Below, one piece after another: positions 20,883 through 33,023 of a stretch of DNA of 64,000 bases. Within the stretch, counting starts at the first letter, position 1. The number at the start of each line of letters is the position of its first letter. The notes beneath the pieces are model-generated. The model saw only the letters and a list, made by a program, of their open reading frames with translations. It was not told where the DNA came from and ran no database searches. The position numbers and the translations under genes were made by a program. Origin of the DNA: Craterostigma plantagineum (taxonomy: Eukaryota; Streptophyta; Magnoliopsida; Lamiales; Linderniaceae); contig JAPQWV010000050.1 of the NCBI GenBank assembly GCA_027422505.1, positions 2,666,001 to 2,730,000 on the forward strand, in the 5' to 3' direction.

Positions 20883-22245
20883 AATGTGTTAATACGGGGT
20901 ACCATTTTCTAACGTATTACGTACCATAAGATGTTGATATATGATATCTAAATGTGATAATATGGCGTACCTGCGGCGGGATCGGGTACCTATGTGCAAA
21001 AAAATTATTCTGTTAGGTAACTACATATAAAAATGCTCACAGGGTACTAATTTACTAGTTTCTTGCAGAGAGGTATTTATGTGTAAAGACGCCTTCTAGT
21101 GAAGAAAAAAAAAACCCAAAATTTTGGTTGGGAATTCGGAGTTCTAATATTTTCGAAATTAATTAGTTTTTTATCTATACTATTATATACAATAGAAACT
21201 CAATAAATAAATACACTTGGGACCGGCCAATTTATTAATTAAAAGAGTTATTAATTAATCGATAAATTAATAATTTTTAATTAACCAATATTAATTTATT
21301 GATAAATTAATATTTCATTAATTTATAGTGTCTATTACTTTTAAAACTAACCAAACATCAATAACCTTCAATCTCCTATGTCCTTAACGAACGTCAAATT
21401 AATGATGAAACCTTCAATCTCTCAAGTCTATCATAATCCATATGGTGTTAATGTATATTTCCAAACATCAATAACCTTCAATCTCATATGTCCTTAACGA
21501 ACGTCAAATTAATGATCAAACCTTCAATCTCCAAAGTCTATCATAATCCATATGGTGTTAATGTACATTTAAGTAATATTAATAAATATATCAACAAAAA
21601 AACAAATGACAATTGAGTCCTTTTTCAAGTAATCTTCGTTCATGTAATATGAGAATTTATTACCTCATTTTTCATTTAATTAATTAAGTATTTCATATAA
21701 ACTCCTACTTATGCCTCTACAAATAAGTTTAATATATTTAAGTTTAAAACTTATATTTCATCTTAAACACTAAAAATTATAACTTCAAAATTTAAATAAT
21801 TTCAATATAATTATATTTTAAGCACATATATCGGTTGTGCAAAAAAGTACTAATTCAAATAATCTTTGAAGTTCAATACAAATATTATAATATTCAATTT
21901 CCTTATATTAAATATTTGATTCGAATCATTATATTTATATTGAAGAATAACATATTACAACAGATATTTTAGATGCCAAATATTCATAATTTTATTGAAT
22001 AAAATAAAACATAGAAATTGGGATTTTACAATTCATATATAAAGCGTGCGTAGGTGATGTTTCATGTTTGATTCGGTGTCGAATATAAATAGGCATTCGT
22101 TTGATTTGAATTGCTGCAACCAATACCTTAAACCCACCCCCCAAATCATCGCCGACCAAATCTTCCGATCCACAGCACATTCGCTCTCCTCTACCAAGCA
22201 AGCCTAAATTGAGCTCCAATTCTTCCACCGCCGCCGACTTTAGCG
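20883..22245. other. AT-rich intergenic DNA with a 111-bp tandem duplication
   Basis: No gene was seen. 21351-21460 and 21461-21572 are direct copies of a ~111-bp unit ('ccaaacatcaataaccttc' to 'ggtgttaatgta'). The segment near 21185-21235 ('caatagaaactcaataaat', 'cacttgggaccgg') resembles the end of Emigrant/pogo-like plant elements, but no second end was located. The last 200 bases should hold the F1 promoter. Confidence 0.5.
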
Positions 22246-23477
22246 ATGGGCGATGCAGATGATTCCTTCGAACAAGAGGAACAGGTTAATGCCTTTTTTT
22301 TTCTTCTCAAATCGCCAATTTCGAATCTCCCTAGTTTCAAAACTCAATAAGCTGCGACTACTGCAAACCCTAATTATTCGCTGAATTTGGCTGATTCGAG
22401 CCTCAGAAGGGGACTGCGATGAACGCCAAGGAGGAGTATCGCGTGAGCCACCTTCCTCAAGATCTAGTTTCCATCATCCTCTTCCACGTCCCTGCGAAAG
22501 CTCTGCACAACGTAACGAGGCACGTTTGCAGAGAATGGAACCTTCTCATCCGTTCCCAAGCTTTCATCTACGGCCATCTCCGTAACAATTCGATCGGCGG
22601 TCTTCTCTTCGAAGATACCACCCAGTCTACAAACGTCGTTTATGCCGAGATGATTGGGGAGCACATCGAGATAAGCAGTTTCTCGAACTGCAGTCGACAT
22701 CTAAGTAGCTCTTGTAATGGCTTGGTATTGTCCGGCGTCCAGCAGGTATATGTCAACGGTGTTCCCTCTGTTATTAATCCCTTGACGAGGCAGTCGGGCA
22801 CTCTTCCTCCACACGATCTCTGTACTTACAAAGGGCAAACTTGGGGGTATTTTTCTTTAGCATTCGCAGAAGCTTCCATGCAGTACAAAGTGGTGTGCCC
22901 ACATGGAAAATTTGAATACGGCCAAACGGCACCAAAGATCAGCGTTCTGACAATAGGGGTCGATAGGGTTTGGAGGGATATCTGCTTAGACCAATTTTCT
23001 CTGGTCAAAAGGACGAGGGATCTCGCGCAAGCACCGTGAGCCGCTGGCGGTTACATTCACTGGCTAGGCGTTATTGACGTCCTGACGATGAACGTGGAAA
23101 CCGAAGAGCTTCGACGTTTTGCTCTGCCAAGATCGCTGTGGGGGAAATGCCTTATTCTTCTGCCTATGGGAGAAAAGCTATCTGCCGTGGATGAATCCAA
23201 GGAACTTCCGAGACGCGTTTGGGAAATGGATTCGGAAACTGGAGAGTGAACGTTGCTTCACTCGATAGAGGTGAACAGGTCCATATTGTTTCGGCCCTTT
23301 GGTTGGTTGGTGGCTGGGGAAGTGTTGGTCTTTGAGACGCTAGTTGCTACGTGGGATTCGATCACCGCTTGCATAGCTTATAACGTTAAGACGAAGGGAA
23401 TTGAGACGTTCAAGCTCTACGGCGTCGGTCTGCATAGTGTTTATCCTCATGTCAACAGCCTCGTTTGGTGCGTGTAA
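22246..23477 (+). pseudogene. F-box/FBA gene F1, two in-frame stops
   Basis: Exon 1 at 22246-22284 encodes MGDADDSFEQEEQ. Exon 2 runs from 22410 (acceptor CAGAAG). The F-box is at 'SHLPQDLVSIILFHVPAKAL' and an F-box-associated (FBA) domain follows. The frame stays in register with F4 to TAA 23475-23477, but TGA occurs at 23037-23039 and at 23247-23249. The second is a TGG to TGA change in the 'GEW' motif that the paralogues keep. Truncation at the first stop would leave about 223 residues with the F-box and half the FBA domain. Intact relatives would be substrate receptors of SCF E3 ligases. Confidence 0.8.
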
Positions 23478-24180
23478 GTAAAAAGCTTATTATTGATGCT
23501 TTGAAGTTCTGAACAGCTTCTCTGAATCTTTTCTTGATGGATACAAATATTCCCCGAGTAGATAATTTAAGATATTGCCGAGCATATATTTGTTTTTCCT
23601 CTTACATTTTGTAGACTTTAAGAACTGGTTATTTATGGTCGCTTCAGTGCTGAGGGATATATATGTCAAGAAAGTTAATTTGAGAGGACGCGAAGAAATC
23701 GAAACACAATGTATATCTCGACTGGGCGATACATACGGTAACAAATTAAAGTATAAATAATGTGTGTTTGACTTTGGTTAGTGTGTTGATTTAAACACAT
23801 TCACATAGAATCAAAGTGGTGAAATATAAATTCGTGTTTTAGATAAACCTACCGACCAAACCATATACTAACACAATTTTAAAGGTTTGGGCCGTTACCC
23901 ATCATCGTCTCTTGCTTTAAAATGGGTTGGATTTGAAATAGATTGAAGAGATTACAAAAATTAGTCCTTTCTCCGACGAAATCCTTCACCGCCCCGTCGC
24001 CCTCGACGACGATACTCCGCCGTCTAAACCTTTCTTCTGCATCCTCCGTAGAAAATTTCGTCTCCAATTTCGGTCGATCTTCAAACGACTCGTCACTTGC
24101 TTTTCTGGTGAAAACCCCTAAATCTTGGCTTTCATTCTTCCACCGGCGCTTTCTTCTTCCCGAAAAAGTATCTCGGACCG
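23478..24180. other. F1-F2 intergenic region
   Basis: F1 3' UTR plus F2 promoter. The open frames here have no recognisable domain. The last part ('ttctggtgaaaacccctaaatcttggctttcattcttccac') is shared with the F4 promoter (about 32965-33000), marking a common duplicated promoter block. Confidence 0.5.
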
Positions 24181-25475
24181 ATGGGCGGTGCACATTTTTC
24201 CATCGAACCACCCACTGAGGTATCCGTCGATGACTTCTCTGTTTCCGATGATGTTGTTGCTGTGCTGCCAATATTATTTCCGCACTTTTGTCTCAAATTG
24301 CTAAGCATGAATCTTTCGTTTCGAATCAGTAAGCTGTGATTACCACAACCTTATAATTGTTGTCGAATTCGATTTGTGTGTCAAAAGGCGGGTGCAAGGA
24401 AGACGAAGAAGAAGAAGAAGGCGAAGGAACCCGTGGGCTACATTCCTCAAGAGCTGGTTTTCAGTTTTCTCTTACACGTCCCTGCCCAGGCTTTGCACGA
24501 TTCAATTAGGCACGTTTGCAGAGAATGGAACCTCCTCATATCTTCCCAAGATTTCATCCTCAGCCATTTTCGTAACAACTCAGTCGGCGGGCTTATTTTC
24601 GAGGACCGTTATCCCAGCGTTGTCTACGTGGAAATGAGAGGAGACGGCGTCGAGATAACTAGTTACTCAAACTGGGGTGAGATTTCAAATAGCTGCAATG
24701 GTTTGATTTTGACCAACCGTAGCCCCTTGGGAGAAACTGATGATACTCCCCTCGTTATTAATCCCGTGACAAAGCAGCGAACGACCCTTCCTCCATATCA
24801 GCCTAGGGGAAAGAGAGGTGAGTATTTGTCCATAGCATTCGCCGAATCTTCAAAGGAGTATAAAGTGGTGTGCTCGCATAGAGTGGATAATATGCGTCGG
24901 AGGATCACAGAGATTACGGTGCTAACAATAGGAGTCGATAGTGCTTGGAGGGATATCTTTGTGGGCCATTTGAGTATGCCTAAAAGGGCAACTCTCATGA
25001 CAAAACCGCACGTCACGGTTGGCTATATGCATTGGGTGGACATTAACTACGTCTTGACACTGAACGTAGAGACTGAAGAGGTTCGCAAGTTTGCTCTGCC
25101 CCCTTCTCTGAGGAAATGGGCCCGTTATCTTCCAATGGGGGAAAGCTATCTGCTGTCGACCAGTCGAGGAAGCTCTCGAGGTACGTCTGGGAAATGGATT
25201 CGGAGAGTGGCGAGTGGACTGTGTTCCACTGCATCGATTTGAAGCCTCTGCGCTGCGTTTTTAAAGAAGTGTTCTGCAAAGAACGAAGAGCTATGTTGGC
25301 CTTGGGTTGGCTTGTGGCTGGGGAAGTGATGGTCTTCGAGGCTGGTGAAGGTGGTAACGTTTTCGTGGCTTATAGCGTTAGGACGAAGTGTTTTCAGACG
25401 TTTGAGGTGGACATCGGTGGCTCGCGGTGGAACCCTCGTCCTCATGTGAACAGCCTATTTTGGTGTAAAGGCTGA
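24181..25475 (+). pseudogene. F-box/FBA gene F2, single frameshift
   Basis: Exon 1 at 24181-24219 (MGGAHFSIEPPTE) is followed by an intron and exon 2 from 24388. Exon 2 starts with a lysine-rich tract (KTKKKKKAK), then the F-box ('YIPQELVFSFLLHVPAQAL') and FBA domain. The reading frame is open to about 25140. There one base is missing relative to F4 within 'ccaatgggggaaagctatctg'. The remaining FBA part ('KLSAVDQSRKL' to 'HVNSLFWCKG') continues in another frame to 25475. A sequencing or assembly error at this G-run cannot be excluded; otherwise the product is truncated near residue 265 with an altered tail. Confidence 0.75.
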
Positions 25476-25819
25476 AGCTTTGTTGATTGAAGACGAAGAA
25501 GCTCTTTAACAGACTTCACAGCCGCTCTTTCTGGAAACATGAAAGAAAAGAACCACAGTAGTGATGAACTGATATGTCATAAGATCGAAAAAATACATGG
25601 TTTTAAATATAGAAAAAATTGAAGGACCAAGAGTGATTTTTGAGGGAAAGTACTTTTAGTTGCCGTCCAATTCTCCACTCAACTCGGCCCTTTTCACTCT
25701 CCTCGAACAAACCCTTCTCAGTGTCCCCAACTTCTACTGATTGAATTTTTGCTTTTCTTGCGAGAAAACCCTGAAGTTTGGCTTTCCTTTCTTCGACCGC
25801 TGAAGAAGTATCCCGACCG

Positions 25820-27029
25820 ATGGGAGATGCAGATGATGCATCTGAATTAGAGGCAGAGGTAATTTCTTTTTTTTTTTTCTGCACTTTGTCTCAAATCGGC
25901 GATTTCGAATCAGTAATGGAACCATAACTGTTGTTGGATTAATTTGACCGTCAAAAGGCGAGTCCGAGGGAGAAGACGAAGGAGAATCGTGTGAGTTACC
26001 TTCCGCAAGAGCTGATTTCCACTATCCTCTTACTCGTCCCTGCCCAGGCTTTGCACGGTGTAATGAGGCACGTTTGCAGAGAGTGGAAAGTTCTCATACG
26101 TTCCCAAAATTTCATCTACGGCCATCTCCGTAACTCAGCAGGCGGGATTCTCTTTCACGACGCTCGCACGCCTCACAGCAGCTCTGTTTATGCAGAAATG
26201 AGAGGAAACCATATCGAGATAAGCAGTATGGCGTTGGATTGCGGTCGAATTCGAAACAGCTGTAATGGTTTGATATTGGCCCATTTTCCCGGGAATGATT
26301 TCGATCTTCCCTTTGTCATCAATCCCCTGACAAAGCAGAGGACGAGTCTTCCTCCAAATTACTGTACTGGAGAAGGCCGGGCGTATTTTTCTATAGCATT
26401 TGCAGAAGCTTCCATGCAGTATAAAGTGGTGTGCTCCCGTGGAATTTATGTTGGTCGAGCAACCACAGATATCAGTGTGCTGACAATAGGGGTCGATCGG
26501 GATTGGAGGGATATCTGCGTTGACCATTTGATTCCGGTGAAAGGACAACTCTCTTGCGCACGCGCCATGTCGCCGGAGGTTACGTGCACTGGGTCTACTT
26601 TTATTTTGTCCTGACGCTGAACGTACAAACCGAAGAGTTTCGCCATTTTCCTCTGCCCAAATCGCAGAAAGATTCTCCGCCGGTTTTCTACCAATGGGCG
26701 GGAAGCTAACTGCTGTGGATCGACCGACGAAGTTTTTGACGTACATTTGGGAAATGGAGTCAGAAAGTGGAGAGTGGACGTTGCGTCACTCGATAGACAT
26801 GAAGCCTTTGCTCTGCGATGTTCGCCACCGTTTTATCAAATGGATACCGTATCAGCCCTTGGGTTGGTTGGTGGCTGGGGAAGTGTTAGCCCTTCGGGCT
26901 GGAAATGGCTGTGAAGGAGTTTTAGTTTATGTTGCTTATAATGTTAAGACGAAGGGTTTTCAGTATTTTGAGGTGGCTGGCGTTTTGCCGAGTGCTCTTC
27001 CTCATGTGAACAGCCTGGTTTCGGTGTAA
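25820..27029 (+). pseudogene. F-box/FBA gene F3, two frameshifts
   Basis: Exon 1 at 25820-25858 (MGDADDASELEAE); exon 2 from 25958 with F-box 'YLPQELISTILLLVPAQAL'. Compared with F4, one A is missing near 26540 (AAAGG for AAAAGG). A second base is lost around 26670 ('aatcgcagaaagattctcc'). The terminal part ('KLTAVDRPTKFLTYIWEM' to 'HVNSLVSV') reads in a third frame to 27029. Two independent indels make loss of function likely. The 3' UTR (27030 to about 27480) is the closest relative of the F-box remnant at 1243-1620. Confidence 0.8.
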
Positions 27030-28364
27030 AAGGCTTACAACCTTGATCAAGTTAGAAGCTTGTTAGGTAAAGGGTGCCTTGACATGCCAAAGTGAAGCAC
27101 AGTTGCATTACAAACTCTTCATTGCTATCACACTAGTTTGGTGTGTGTATTAAGTCTTTTGTTGCTTGCTTTTATGAATGCATCTATCTTCTTTATCTAT
27201 CTCTATGCTTCGGCATGACGGTCTTCTTCGCATTTTGCAGGCACTGTTAACGTCACACAGTTCTTTCTGCAGAAAACGGGTTTAAACAATAGGTTAGTGA
27301 AGCTTTAAGTACAAAGGGAGATCAAACGAAAAGGGTTGTAAAGTGTATGAGGAAATACCCTTATCTTCCTAGCTTCTAGAACTTGTTCTATAGGCGGCCG
27401 CCCTGTAAAATTGAAAGAGTGTATCATAACCGAGGTTTTAAACGTGGTCGCCAATTACTTATCTTGAAACGTTGCTAGTAGTACGCTGAAGCTTTATTAA
27501 TGGATGAAGAAGCTATTTGACTTGTGGTTCCATGGCGCTCCTCGAGCATGCATATATACTTTGTTCTTTCTCTTACCCCATTTCGACAGACTTCACAGCT
27601 TCTCGTTTTGAATATGAAAAAAGGAACCATTTCGTTACTAAACTTTTCACCTTATGCTATTTTTCCTTGCCGGCGGTGGGCCAGAAATAATTACAGTAGA
27701 GATAGAATGATATATCATAAGATCGACCCATTGGTTTAGCTCGGTGGGAAGGGCTGCAAAACGAATCAAATCGAGTCGAATACCACAATATTCTATTCGT
27801 ATTTGAATGATAATCGAATACGAAAACGGATATTCGAATATTTAATCGAATCATAAACTCGATTCTTATTCGTATTCGAAAATATTCGAATCGAATATTC
27901 GAATATGGATCATATTTGAGTATTTATCTCTTATTTAATAAAAAATTATAAATATTATTACATTTAAAATATATTTTTAAACTATATATTGAATTGTAAT
28001 ATACTATATATGAATGCTACTATTTGCACCCCCTTTGAAGGTGAAAAATAAAAATATCTTGGAAATCGTACAATTTTTTAAAATTTTATTCTCATCAATA
28101 ATAAGTAGTTTTAATTTATTACATTTTATTTCATTAATTTGGTTATTCAGCGGTAATTGTTTACACAGGTTTAAATAAATGTTAATTTTGTAATTTATGG
28201 TTGAAGTTAATTATACATTACCATAGAAATAAACAAAACTTCTTAAATGTAATTATTATTATATGATTTATTTTTAAATATCTTTCTTATACCATATCAT
28301 ATTAACCTACACAAATAGGTTGAAGTAAATAAAAACAAGATTAAAACCTAGACATAAATTTATA

Positions 28365-28605
28365 CTCCCTCCGTCCAAAAGTTTTTGTACATTTTACTAA
28401 ATCGGGCGTCCCACCTCTTTTGTACTTTTCCTTATTTAGCAAAAAACCTATCGCAAACAATCAATATAATAATATTAAATATTCTTAAAAGACGTGCCAA
28501 AATACACTTTTTTTACCTTTTCATCACACTATATTATTAAACTATTCAGTTTCTTAAAACCCGTGCCATAACCCAAATGTCCATAAACTTATGGGACGGA
28601 GGGAG
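28365..28605. mobile_element. Stowaway MITE (241 bp)
   Basis: Inverted repeats start CTCCCTCCGTCC at both ends, flanked by TA duplications at 28363-28364 and 28606-28607. The corresponding site in copy 1 (near 541) lacks the insertion. Confidence 0.9.
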
Positions 28606-28983
28606 TATAATAATGTGTAGAATTAAATAACATTTGTAAGGTGATAATTTAATTGCGTGAAAGAATTTAATAAATAGTTATAAGGGGCGATTGGAGTTCA
28701 GGCCCTTAGGTAACTTTTTTTAGTGTTCAGGCCCATGTCAGACGAAATTTAGTTTTAGGGACCCGTTTTTACTTAGAGTAAAGGTTATCTGACGAAAATA
28801 CCCTTATAAAAGGTTAATGAGAAGTGGTATTCAGCGCCATTTTTGTGTTATCAAATTGCAATATATCGACATCGCATAACAAGCAGTATTGCCACGCAAA
28901 AATGTGTTACTGTATATCCAATAAGTGGTATCAACACTATAAAATGTAGTTTTTTAAGCGTATCCATTAACATGCTTGCTTGA

Positions 28984-30660
28984 TGATCGCGTGCGTGTAT
29001 AATTAAATAAAGGTTCGTGCGAGTACGTCAAGTAATAATTAAAACGAATATATTATAACTAGAATCACGCGCGATAGGCAGTGGACCTATCGCTTGTAAT
29101 ATAGCTATAGTGAATATCCGAGTATCGAACACGAGGAATAAATTGAGTACTAGTATTGATCTATCGTCTCGATATTTAGCCTAAATAAAATGGTGAGATT
29201 TGTTTATACTACAACTAATTTAATAGAGCAACCTAATGAAATAAGAGAATAAAGAAGCAAAGCTAAGGTAATACGAGTGACTTAAGATAACAAATATGTG
29301 TTCGGGATTCGAATCCCGTTAGGTGCTGTCGGCTAAAGCTATGGAATGTCGTTCCTACGTGAAAATCGACTAAATCGCGGTAACTTTCTACCCACTCACG
29401 GATTTGCTGTCGCCCTAAACGTTCGTGGGAATCTAAAATCGTTAATTACCAAATGGCGAGGATCGAGTATTTGCTGTCGCCCTATACTCGAATCCTAACG
29501 TCTATGAACGGCCTAATCGTTATTTAGCTGTCGCCCTAAACGATATACCACACATATATATCAACACATAGACATATTGATACGAAGAAACAATATCATA
29601 GAACGATAAATAGTCGAATACACGTGTTCACGATTATCCTACGCTTTAACTACGACATAACCCAACGTTCATCTACTCACAAACACACAAGAGGATTAGC
29701 TACTCATATTGAACGTCACAACAACGAGATTTAAGGAAAACGAGGATAGAGAACTCATAAAAACTTCCCTAAGAAGTGAATATGGCGTTTCCGAGGTGGG
29801 CTCTCGTTCCTCGATCGTATGAGCGTAGCTTCGTTGTTGGATCGTCCCTTGAGCTTCTCCGAATCACGGGACTGCTTCTAGTGTTCTTCCTTCTCTTCTT
29901 TGCTCTAAGTTTTCGTCCCTATGAGATTCTCCTTGAGTTCTGAGTAGAGCCTGCCTTTTATGCTTCGAAAATGGGCTAAAATCCTGTATTTTGGCACGTT
30001 CACGGCCTCTTAACGGGCCTTCACGGCCGTGAAGGCGGCTTAAAACCCTATTTCTTGACTTTCTGGCATGAGTCACGGCCTCGTGCAACACGCTTCACGG
30101 CCGTGACGGCGGCTTAAACCCTAACATTTGACTCTCTGGTGCCAGTCACGGCCATTTGCATCAGAAGTCACGGCCGTGAATCGACGGATTTTTCCTTCGT
30201 TGAGCTCTCTGCCTTGATTCACGGCTTGTTGCATAAGGCCTCACGGCCGTGACACTTGAAGTCTACTCTTTACTTAAGCCTCTGCCAGGGTTCACGGCTT
30301 CTTGCATAACAATTCACGGCCGTGAGTGGAGCTTGTTCAAGTCTCTGTCGTCGTTCACAGCCTCTTGCATAAGGTCTCACGGCCGTGACACCTGAGGGTC
30401 TTCTCATCTTAACCACACTGCCCACGTTCACGGCCTCATGCGAGGTGATTCACGGCCGTGAACGTTGCCTGGCAGCTTCATACTGGGCCCTTTTCGCGTC
30501 GTTTTTGCCTCGTTTTCGTTCCTTTCGCTCGATAATCATTCCAAGGTCCTACAATATTTAAATGGGTGTAAATAAAGCCAATAAATGCATGGAATGACCA
30601 ATAATTTCTTATTATAATCCAAATAAATACAACAATAAACGTATTAAAATACGTTTATCA
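28984..30660. mobile_element. Solo LTR (1677 bp), Gypsy family of 19112-20584
   Basis: It begins TGATCGCGTGCG and ends ...ACGTTTATCA, with a perfect 5-bp duplication CTTGA on both sides (28979-28983, 30661-30665). It is homologous to the 5' LTR at 19112-20584. No internal retroelement sequence is present, so unequal recombination between two LTRs is the simplest origin. It sits inside the 28684-31431 insertion. Confidence 0.85.
30000..30470. repeat. LTR-internal repeat, seven TCACGGCCGTGA palindromes
   Basis: Units of about 65-76 bp each contain 'TTCACGGCCT(C/T)(T/A)TGCAT' and, about 20 bp later, the exact palindrome TCACGGCCGTGA. Seven exact palindromes were counted. The related LTR at 19112-20584 has one exact copy and two variants. 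Confidence 0.85.
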
Positions 30661-31200
30661 CTTGATAACACTTCATACTTTCGCGTAACACTTCCTCGTT
30701 TATGGGCAACACTTCATGCTTTCCGAGTAACACTTCATGCTTTCCGGGTAACACTTCCTTGTTCCTGCTATTAACATACGAGATTAACATGCTGGGTAAC
30801 AGTTCATGCCTCCGGATAACATTTCCTTGTTTCTGGCTAACAGTATCTTGTAATCATTTTTTTGTAAGAATGACCCCGGAAGTGTTATGCAGAATTCATG
30901 AAGTGTTACTCTATAGCTAATAAGTGGTATCAACGGAATAAAATTAGCTTTGAAGCATGTGCGATTAACATGCTTGCTCGGTACACTTCATGGTTTATTG
31001 GGTTCCACTTCATGCTTTTTTAGTAACACTTCCTTATTTCTGGATAACACTTTCCTGTAATTCATGAAGTGTTACCACTTCCTGCTTTTCTGGTAACACT
31101 TCCTTATTTGTGGATAACACTTTCTTGTAATTCATGAAGTGTTACCACTTCATGCTTTTCTGATACCGCTTCCTTATTTCTTGGTAACACTTCCTGTAAT

Positions 31201-32124
31201 TCATGAAGTGTTACCCAGAATGCACAAAGTGGTACTCGTCGAGTGTTTGGAAGAGCGGATGGCAAACATGTGTAATTTTCGCGACATGAAGGGGCAAATG
31301 AGTCATTTTGATCAAAATTGGTCCTTAACTTTAAGACAAAACTTGAAATAGATCCTTATCTCTATTGTAAACCTTATTGGATCCTAAACCACAACGAAAA
31401 TATGCAAATTGGGTCTGAAACTTAGTTACTCTAGTTATAAAACCTTAAAAATTATCTACAGATTAATAAAAAAATGGAGACGAGTAGGCATAATAACCAA
31501 TAACTACCAGTAATAAAAATTTGATTGCGCAACAGCACCAACTATGAGAAATCCACCAATCCACATGTGATGTGTGAACAATGACAGTTGTATACCATAG
31601 TCAGTAGCTAGATACGGATAAGCGGGCATTGAATACATATGGTGAGCTACAACAATGTTATCCATGAAGTGTTACCCAGAATGCACAAAGTGGTACTCGT
31701 CGAGTGTTTGGAAGAGCTGATGGCAAACATGTGTAATTTTCGCGACATGAAGGGGCAAATGAGTCATTTTGATCAAAATTGGTCCTTAACTTTAAGACAA
31801 AACTTGAAATAGGTCCTTATCTCTATTGTAAACCTTATTGGGTTCTAAACCATAACGAAAATATGCAAATTGGGTCTGAAACTTAGTTACTCTAGTTATA
31901 AAACCTTCAAAATTATCTACAGATAATTAATAAAAAAAAATGGAGATGAGTAGGCATAATAACCAATAACTACCAGTAATAAAGATTTGATTGCGCAACA
32001 GCACCAACTATGAGAAATCCACCAATCCACATGTGATGTATGAACAATAACAGTTGTGTATCATAGTCAGTAGCTAGGTACGGATAAGGGGGCATTGAAT
32101 ACATATGGTGAGCTACAACAATGG
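31201..32124. repeat. Tandem duplication of about 462 bp
   Basis: 31201-31662 and 31663-32124 are near-identical direct copies (both contain 'gaagtgttacccagaatgca' and 'gtgagctacaacaatg'). The first copy spans the right boundary of the 28684-31431 insertion, so the duplication happened after that insertion. Confidence 0.85.
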
Positions 32125-33023
32125 TTAAAGAGCAACGGTTAAGGAGCCTAACATGGCTATGTTAAGAGATAATTGAGCATGCCATGACGTTGCTAGAGTT
32201 TCATATAGGCATTTTGAAAGAACGGCATCTGCTGATATTGAAAATTAAAAATTACTTTTTGTAATAAGTGTTATAATTAATTAGGGGGTTTATATAGTAA
32301 TTTGAGGGGTGCGTATAGGATTTCCCATCATATTTAGTTTTTTATTTAACAAAATACAATCTTTAAGACAGTTTTTGAACTAAACATGCTATAAATAATA
32401 TATACCGAATGATATATTATATTTAAATATAAATGAGCTTGAGATTTCTAAGTTTGAGCTATAATATTTGTCTTGCGCTATAATATTCTAAACATTCTTA
32501 GTGGTTATTAAATTACAAGTATTGATAATAATATTAAAATTAATAAATATATTAAATTATTCGAATCGAATAATTTGATTAATATTCGAATAGAATATTG
32601 TGATTTCATATTCGTATTCAGATATTTTTCGAATAAAAAAATATTTTTATTCAGCTTCGAATTTCTAAATATTCGAATTCGAATCTTAAAATTTCTAAAC
32701 GAACAAAAAATGTTCGATTCGTTTGCAACTCTAGGTGGGACTAAAAGACCAATACGGTGAAAGTTACGTAAATGACTAGTTTTAAATATACAAAAAGTTG
32801 AAGGACGAAGAGTGAATTTTGCGGGCAAATATTTTTAGTTGCCGCCACTTTCGTTCGGCCCAATTCTCCCATTCCACAGCCCTTTTCACTCTCAGTGTCC
32901 CCAACTTCGATTGATTGATTGATTCATTTGTGTAAGCGATTTGTAATTTGGAATTCTTCTGAAGACAAAAACCCCTAAATTTTGGCTTTCATTCTTCCGC
33001 TGCTGAAGAAGTATCCCCGAGTG

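Larger units (their letters stand above)
28684..31431. mobile_element. Unclassified insertion with a 9-bp target duplication, itself carrying a solo LTR
   Basis: TAGTTATAA occurs at 28675-28683 and 31432-31440. Copy 1 has the unfilled site (tagtcataa, 607-615), so the boundaries are supported by an empty-site comparison. The ends share only weak inverted similarity ('gttcaggccc' versus 'tttcagaccc'). The 9-bp duplication suggests a non-autonomous, poor-TIR Mutator-like element. Its right half (30661-31200) is full of degenerate 'taacacttc(a/c)tgcttt' repeats. No coding region was recognised. Confidence 0.6.
27750..32732. mobile_element. hAT-type element (copy 2), 4.98 kb with nested insertions
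   Basis: Ends are AGGGCTGCAAAACGAATC and, inverted, AGAGTTGCAAACGAATC. They are flanked by an 8-bp duplication with one mismatch (CGGTGGGA 27742-27749, AGGTGGGA 32733-32740), diagnostic of hAT. The ends are rich in 'attcgaat'. No transposase is present. Without the nested MITE and the 28684-31431 insertion it is about 2 kb long; it is the same family as copy 1 at 1-1242. Confidence 0.75.

Noticed and set aside
23879..24271. 130-codon minus-strand frame upstream of F2
   Set aside because: Antisense to the F2 promoter and first exon; no recognisable domain.
30000..30470. Palindrome series considered as a CRISPR-like array
   Set aside because: This is plant DNA, spacing and intervening sequence are not spacer-like, and the series sits inside a solo LTR.
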